Part shown: piece by piece, positions 62,199 to 64,000 of the stretch
Layout: every line of letters begins with the position of its first letter
How positions within the stretch are numbered: the first letter of the stretch is position 1
Origin: Variovorax fucosicus
GTDB taxonomy: Bacteria > Pseudomonadota > Gammaproteobacteria > Burkholderiales > Burkholderiaceae_C
Reading direction: 5' to 3'
NCBI RefSeq assembly: GCF_030316825.1
Contig: NZ_JASZYU010000001.1
Coordinates: forward strand, 186,001 to 250,000
Length of the DNA: 64,000 bases
Program-made: the position numbers and the translations under genes
The notes under the pieces: generated by a model
Database searches by the model: none
Told to the model about the DNA's origin: nothing
Seen by the model: only the letters and a program-made list of their open reading frames with translations

Positions 62199-63100
62199 CA
62201 GGCCCGACCCTCGGCGGCGTCATGCGCCACGCCCAGATAGGCGTCGATCACCACCGGGTCGTTGCGCACTTCGGCAGGTGTGCCGTCGGCGATCTTGCGG
62301 CCGTAGTCGAGCACGGCCACACGATCCGACAGGCCAAGCACCACGCCGATGTCATGCTCGATCAGCAGGATGGTGGTGCCGAACTCGTCGCGTGCGGCGC
62401 GCACGAAATGCGCCATCTCGCTCTTCTCGGTCACCGTCATGCCGGCCATCGGCTCGTCGAGCAGCAGCAATTGCGGCGAGGCGACCAGTGCGCGCGCCAG
62501 CTCGACGCGCTTCTGCAGACCATAGGCCAACGTGCCGGCCAGCCGCTCGCTCACGGCGCCCAGCCCCAGGAAACCGATGATCGCGTCGGCCCGTGCGCGG
62601 GCATCGCCGCGTTCGCGGCGCGCGCGGCCCAGGCCGATCAATTGCTCGATGAAGGTGGAGCGCGCCGCATCGACGCGGCCGAGCACGATGTTGTCGCGCA
62701 CGCTCAAGCCCTTGAAGAGCGCCAGGTTCTGGAAGGTGCGTGCAACGCCCAGCCGCGCCAGCCGCGCGGTCGGCACGTGGCGAAAGCCGCGGCCGCCGAT
62801 CCACACGTGCCCGCGGTCGGGCCGGTACAGCCCGCTGATGACGTTGACCAGGGAGCTCTTGCCGGCGCCGTTGGGGCCGATGATGGCGCGGATCTCTCCC
62901 TTGGCGATCGAGAGGTTGACGCCCGACAGCGCGGTGACGCCACCGAAGGACAGGTCGATGCCCTCCAGCCGCAGCACGGCTGCGGTCGCGGTATCTTCCC
63001 CGGCCGGCGCCGTGCGACCCGCTGGCACGAAGGCCACCGGATCGACACCGAGCGAGACCGGCCCCGCCTCGAAGAAAAGATCGGGCATCGCGAGGTTCAT
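62198..63100 (-). CDS. Branched-chain-type ABC transporter ATP-binding protein (LivG-like)
   Basis: 300 residues. Walker A GPNGAGKSS, signature LAYGLQKRVELARALV, Walker B LLLLDEPMAGMT, switch histidine in IEHDIGVVLGLSDRVAVLDYG. The N-terminus carries about 35 residues (to PAGEDTATAAVLRLEG) beyond the usual start, so ATG 63100 may be upstream of the true core, though no closer start is better placed. Confidence 0.92.
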   Translation of the reverse strand: MNLAMPDLFFEAGPVSLGVDPVAFVPAGRTAPAGEDTATAAVLRLEGIDLSFGGVTALSGVNLSIAKGEIRAIIGPNGAGKSSLVNVISGLYRPDRGHVWIGGRGFRHVPTARLARLGVARTFQNLALFKGLSVRDNIVLGRVDAARSTFIEQLIGLGRARRERGDARARADAIIGFLGLGAVSERLAGTLAYGLQKRVELARALVASPQLLLLDEPMAGMTVTEKSEMAHFVRAARDEFGTTILLIEHDIGVVLGLSDRVAVLDYGRKIADGTPAEVRNDPVVIDAYLGVAHDAAEGRA

Positions 63101-63152
63101 TGGAAAACCTCCGCCTTCGGCTGCGGTATTCGCCTTGGGGCGGCCCGGCGGC

Positions 63153-64000
63153 TCATGCCACGGCTTCCAGCACTGGCTGAGTCGGGCGGCCTGCATGCGC
63201 GGCCTGTTCGGCCTCGAGCTTGCGCACCAGTGGCAACACCTTCTCGCCGAAATACTCCACCTCTTCGATGAAGTGCAGGAAGCCCGTCAGGATCAGGTCG
63301 ACGCCGATGGCCTTGAGTGCCACGATGCGCTCTGCTATCTGCTGCGGCGTGCCGATCAGATTGGTGCGAAAGCCGTCGTTGTACTGAACGAGATCCTCGA
63401 AGGTGGACTTGGCCCAGTTGCCCTCTCCTTCGGGCGATGCCTTGCCGGCCTGCTTGACCGCATCGCCAAAAGCATGAACCGCCTCGACGTGCGCGTGCTT
63501 GATGATGTCGGCCAGCACCGCCTTCGCTTCTTCTTCGGTGTCGCGGGCGATGACGAAGGCGTTCACGCCGATACGCACCGTGTGGCCGTTCCCTGCCGCC
63601 TTGGCCTGGATGTCGTCGATCTGGGTCTTCAGGTTCTCGGTCGTGTTGCCGTTGGTGAAGTACCAGTCCGACACGCTGGCCGCGTTGTCGCGCGCGGCGC
63701 GCGAGCTGCCGCCCTGGAAGATCTCGGGGTGGGGCTTCTGCAACGGCTTCGGGCTCAGCGTGTAGTCGGTGAAGCGGTAGAAGTCGCCCTTGAAGGTGAA
63801 GTTGTCCTGCGTCCAGATGCCCTTGAGCGCGCGGATGAATTCGTTGGAGCGGCGGTAGCGCTCGTCATGCTCCAGCCACGGCTCGCCGATGGCCTGGAAC
63901 TCGCCCTTGAACCAGCCGCTCACCACGTTGATGGCAATGCGGCCGTTGGAGATGTGGTCGATGGTGGCGATCTGCTTGGCCACCACGGCCGGGTTCCACG
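63153..64000 (-). CDS. sfnG: FMNH2-dependent dimethyl sulfone monooxygenase SfnG (runs off the right edge)
   Basis: C-terminal ~282 residues present; the start is outside the window. Luciferase-like fold; ATIDHISNGRIAINVVSGWFKGEFQAIGEPWLEHDERYRRSNEFI is the signature stretch of SfnG/SsuD-type enzymes, followed by PEIFQGGSSRAARDNAASVSDWYFTNG. SfnG oxidises dimethyl sulfone to methanesulfinate, allowing use as sulfur source. SsuD-like alkanesulfonate monooxygenase is the main alternative. Lies 52 bases upstream of the transporter ATPase, so it probably leads the operon. Confidence 0.87.
   Translation of the reverse strand, partial: WNPAVVAKQIATIDHISNGRIAINVVSGWFKGEFQAIGEPWLEHDERYRRSNEFIRALKGIWTQDNFTFKGDFYRFTDYTLSPKPLQKPHPEIFQGGSSRAARDNAASVSDWYFTNGNTTENLKTQIDDIQAKAAGNGHTVRIGVNAFVIARDTEEEAKAVLADIIKHAHVEAVHAFGDAVKQAGKASPEGEGNWAKSTFEDLVQYNDGFRTNLIGTPQQIAERIVALKAIGVDLILTGFLHFIEEVEYFGEKVLPLVRKLEAEQAAHAGRPTQPVLEAVA

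Overview
The window is high-GC, densely packed bacterial chromosome. Gene content and protein style point to a Burkholderiales bacterium of the Comamonadaceae, most like Variovorax or Acidovorax. This is judged by eye from the protein families; no database was searched. No tRNA, rRNA, CRISPR array, transposase or phage gene was seen. Genes sit in tight operons with ATGA/TGATG-type overlaps, and long antisense open frames are common high-GC shadows that were ignored.

Layout. 1-4.9 kb is an anaerobic block: the 5' part of narX (nitrate sensor) diverges across a perfect FNR box from hemN and nrdJ (oxygen-independent haem synthesis and B12-dependent ribonucleotide reductase). 5.0-15.6 kb is an accessory stress/catabolic region: two AraC regulators, and a LysR regulator divergent from a minus-strand series (pirin, isochorismatase-like hydrolase, XapX protein, amidohydrolase, DoxX, MFS, Dps, alpha/beta hydrolase). 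15.7-19.4 kb holds an AcoR-type sigma-54 activator divergent from an aldehyde dehydrogenase with a good -24/-12 promoter. 20.4-26.1 kb is a nitric-oxide detoxification operon (quinol NO reductase, NsrR, an Fe-S assembly factor, an unnamed membrane protein, NnrS) behind stacked FNR and NsrR sites.

26.1-37.4 kb is an iron-uptake island: Fur box, FecI-type sigma factor, FecR, TonB receptor with signalling domain, then an alcaligin-type hydroxamate siderophore cluster (N-hydroxylase, MFS exporter, acetyltransferase, NIS synthetase, FhuF-like reductase, Rieske oxygenase). A bipartite motif TAGGGTTT-N11-TGCGTCTACAT occurs before both fecR and the receptor gene and is proposed as the promoter read by this sigma factor.

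37.4-43.6 kb holds a PAS histidine kinase with receiver domain, two cell-wall enzymes (M23 peptidase, L,D-transpeptidase) and a trio of luciferase-like monooxygenase plus two AhpD-like proteins. 43.6-64 kb is devoted to organic sulfur: a four-rhodanese protein, two paralogous polar amino-acid binding proteins, an aminotransferase, ABC permeases and ATPase, a cysteine-dioxygenase-like enzyme and a cystathionine-lyase-like enzyme run on the plus strand. They converge on a single minus-strand gene that fuses a cysteine-dioxygenase-like domain to four rhodanese domains. Then come a Bug-type binding protein and a minus-strand operon with sfnG, sfnB and a branched-chain-type ABC transporter.

The most unusual non-coding structure is a 253-256 bp nested palindrome (REPIN-like, no coding capacity) present twice, each time inside one of the two sulfur transport operons (46425-46677 and 61022-61277).
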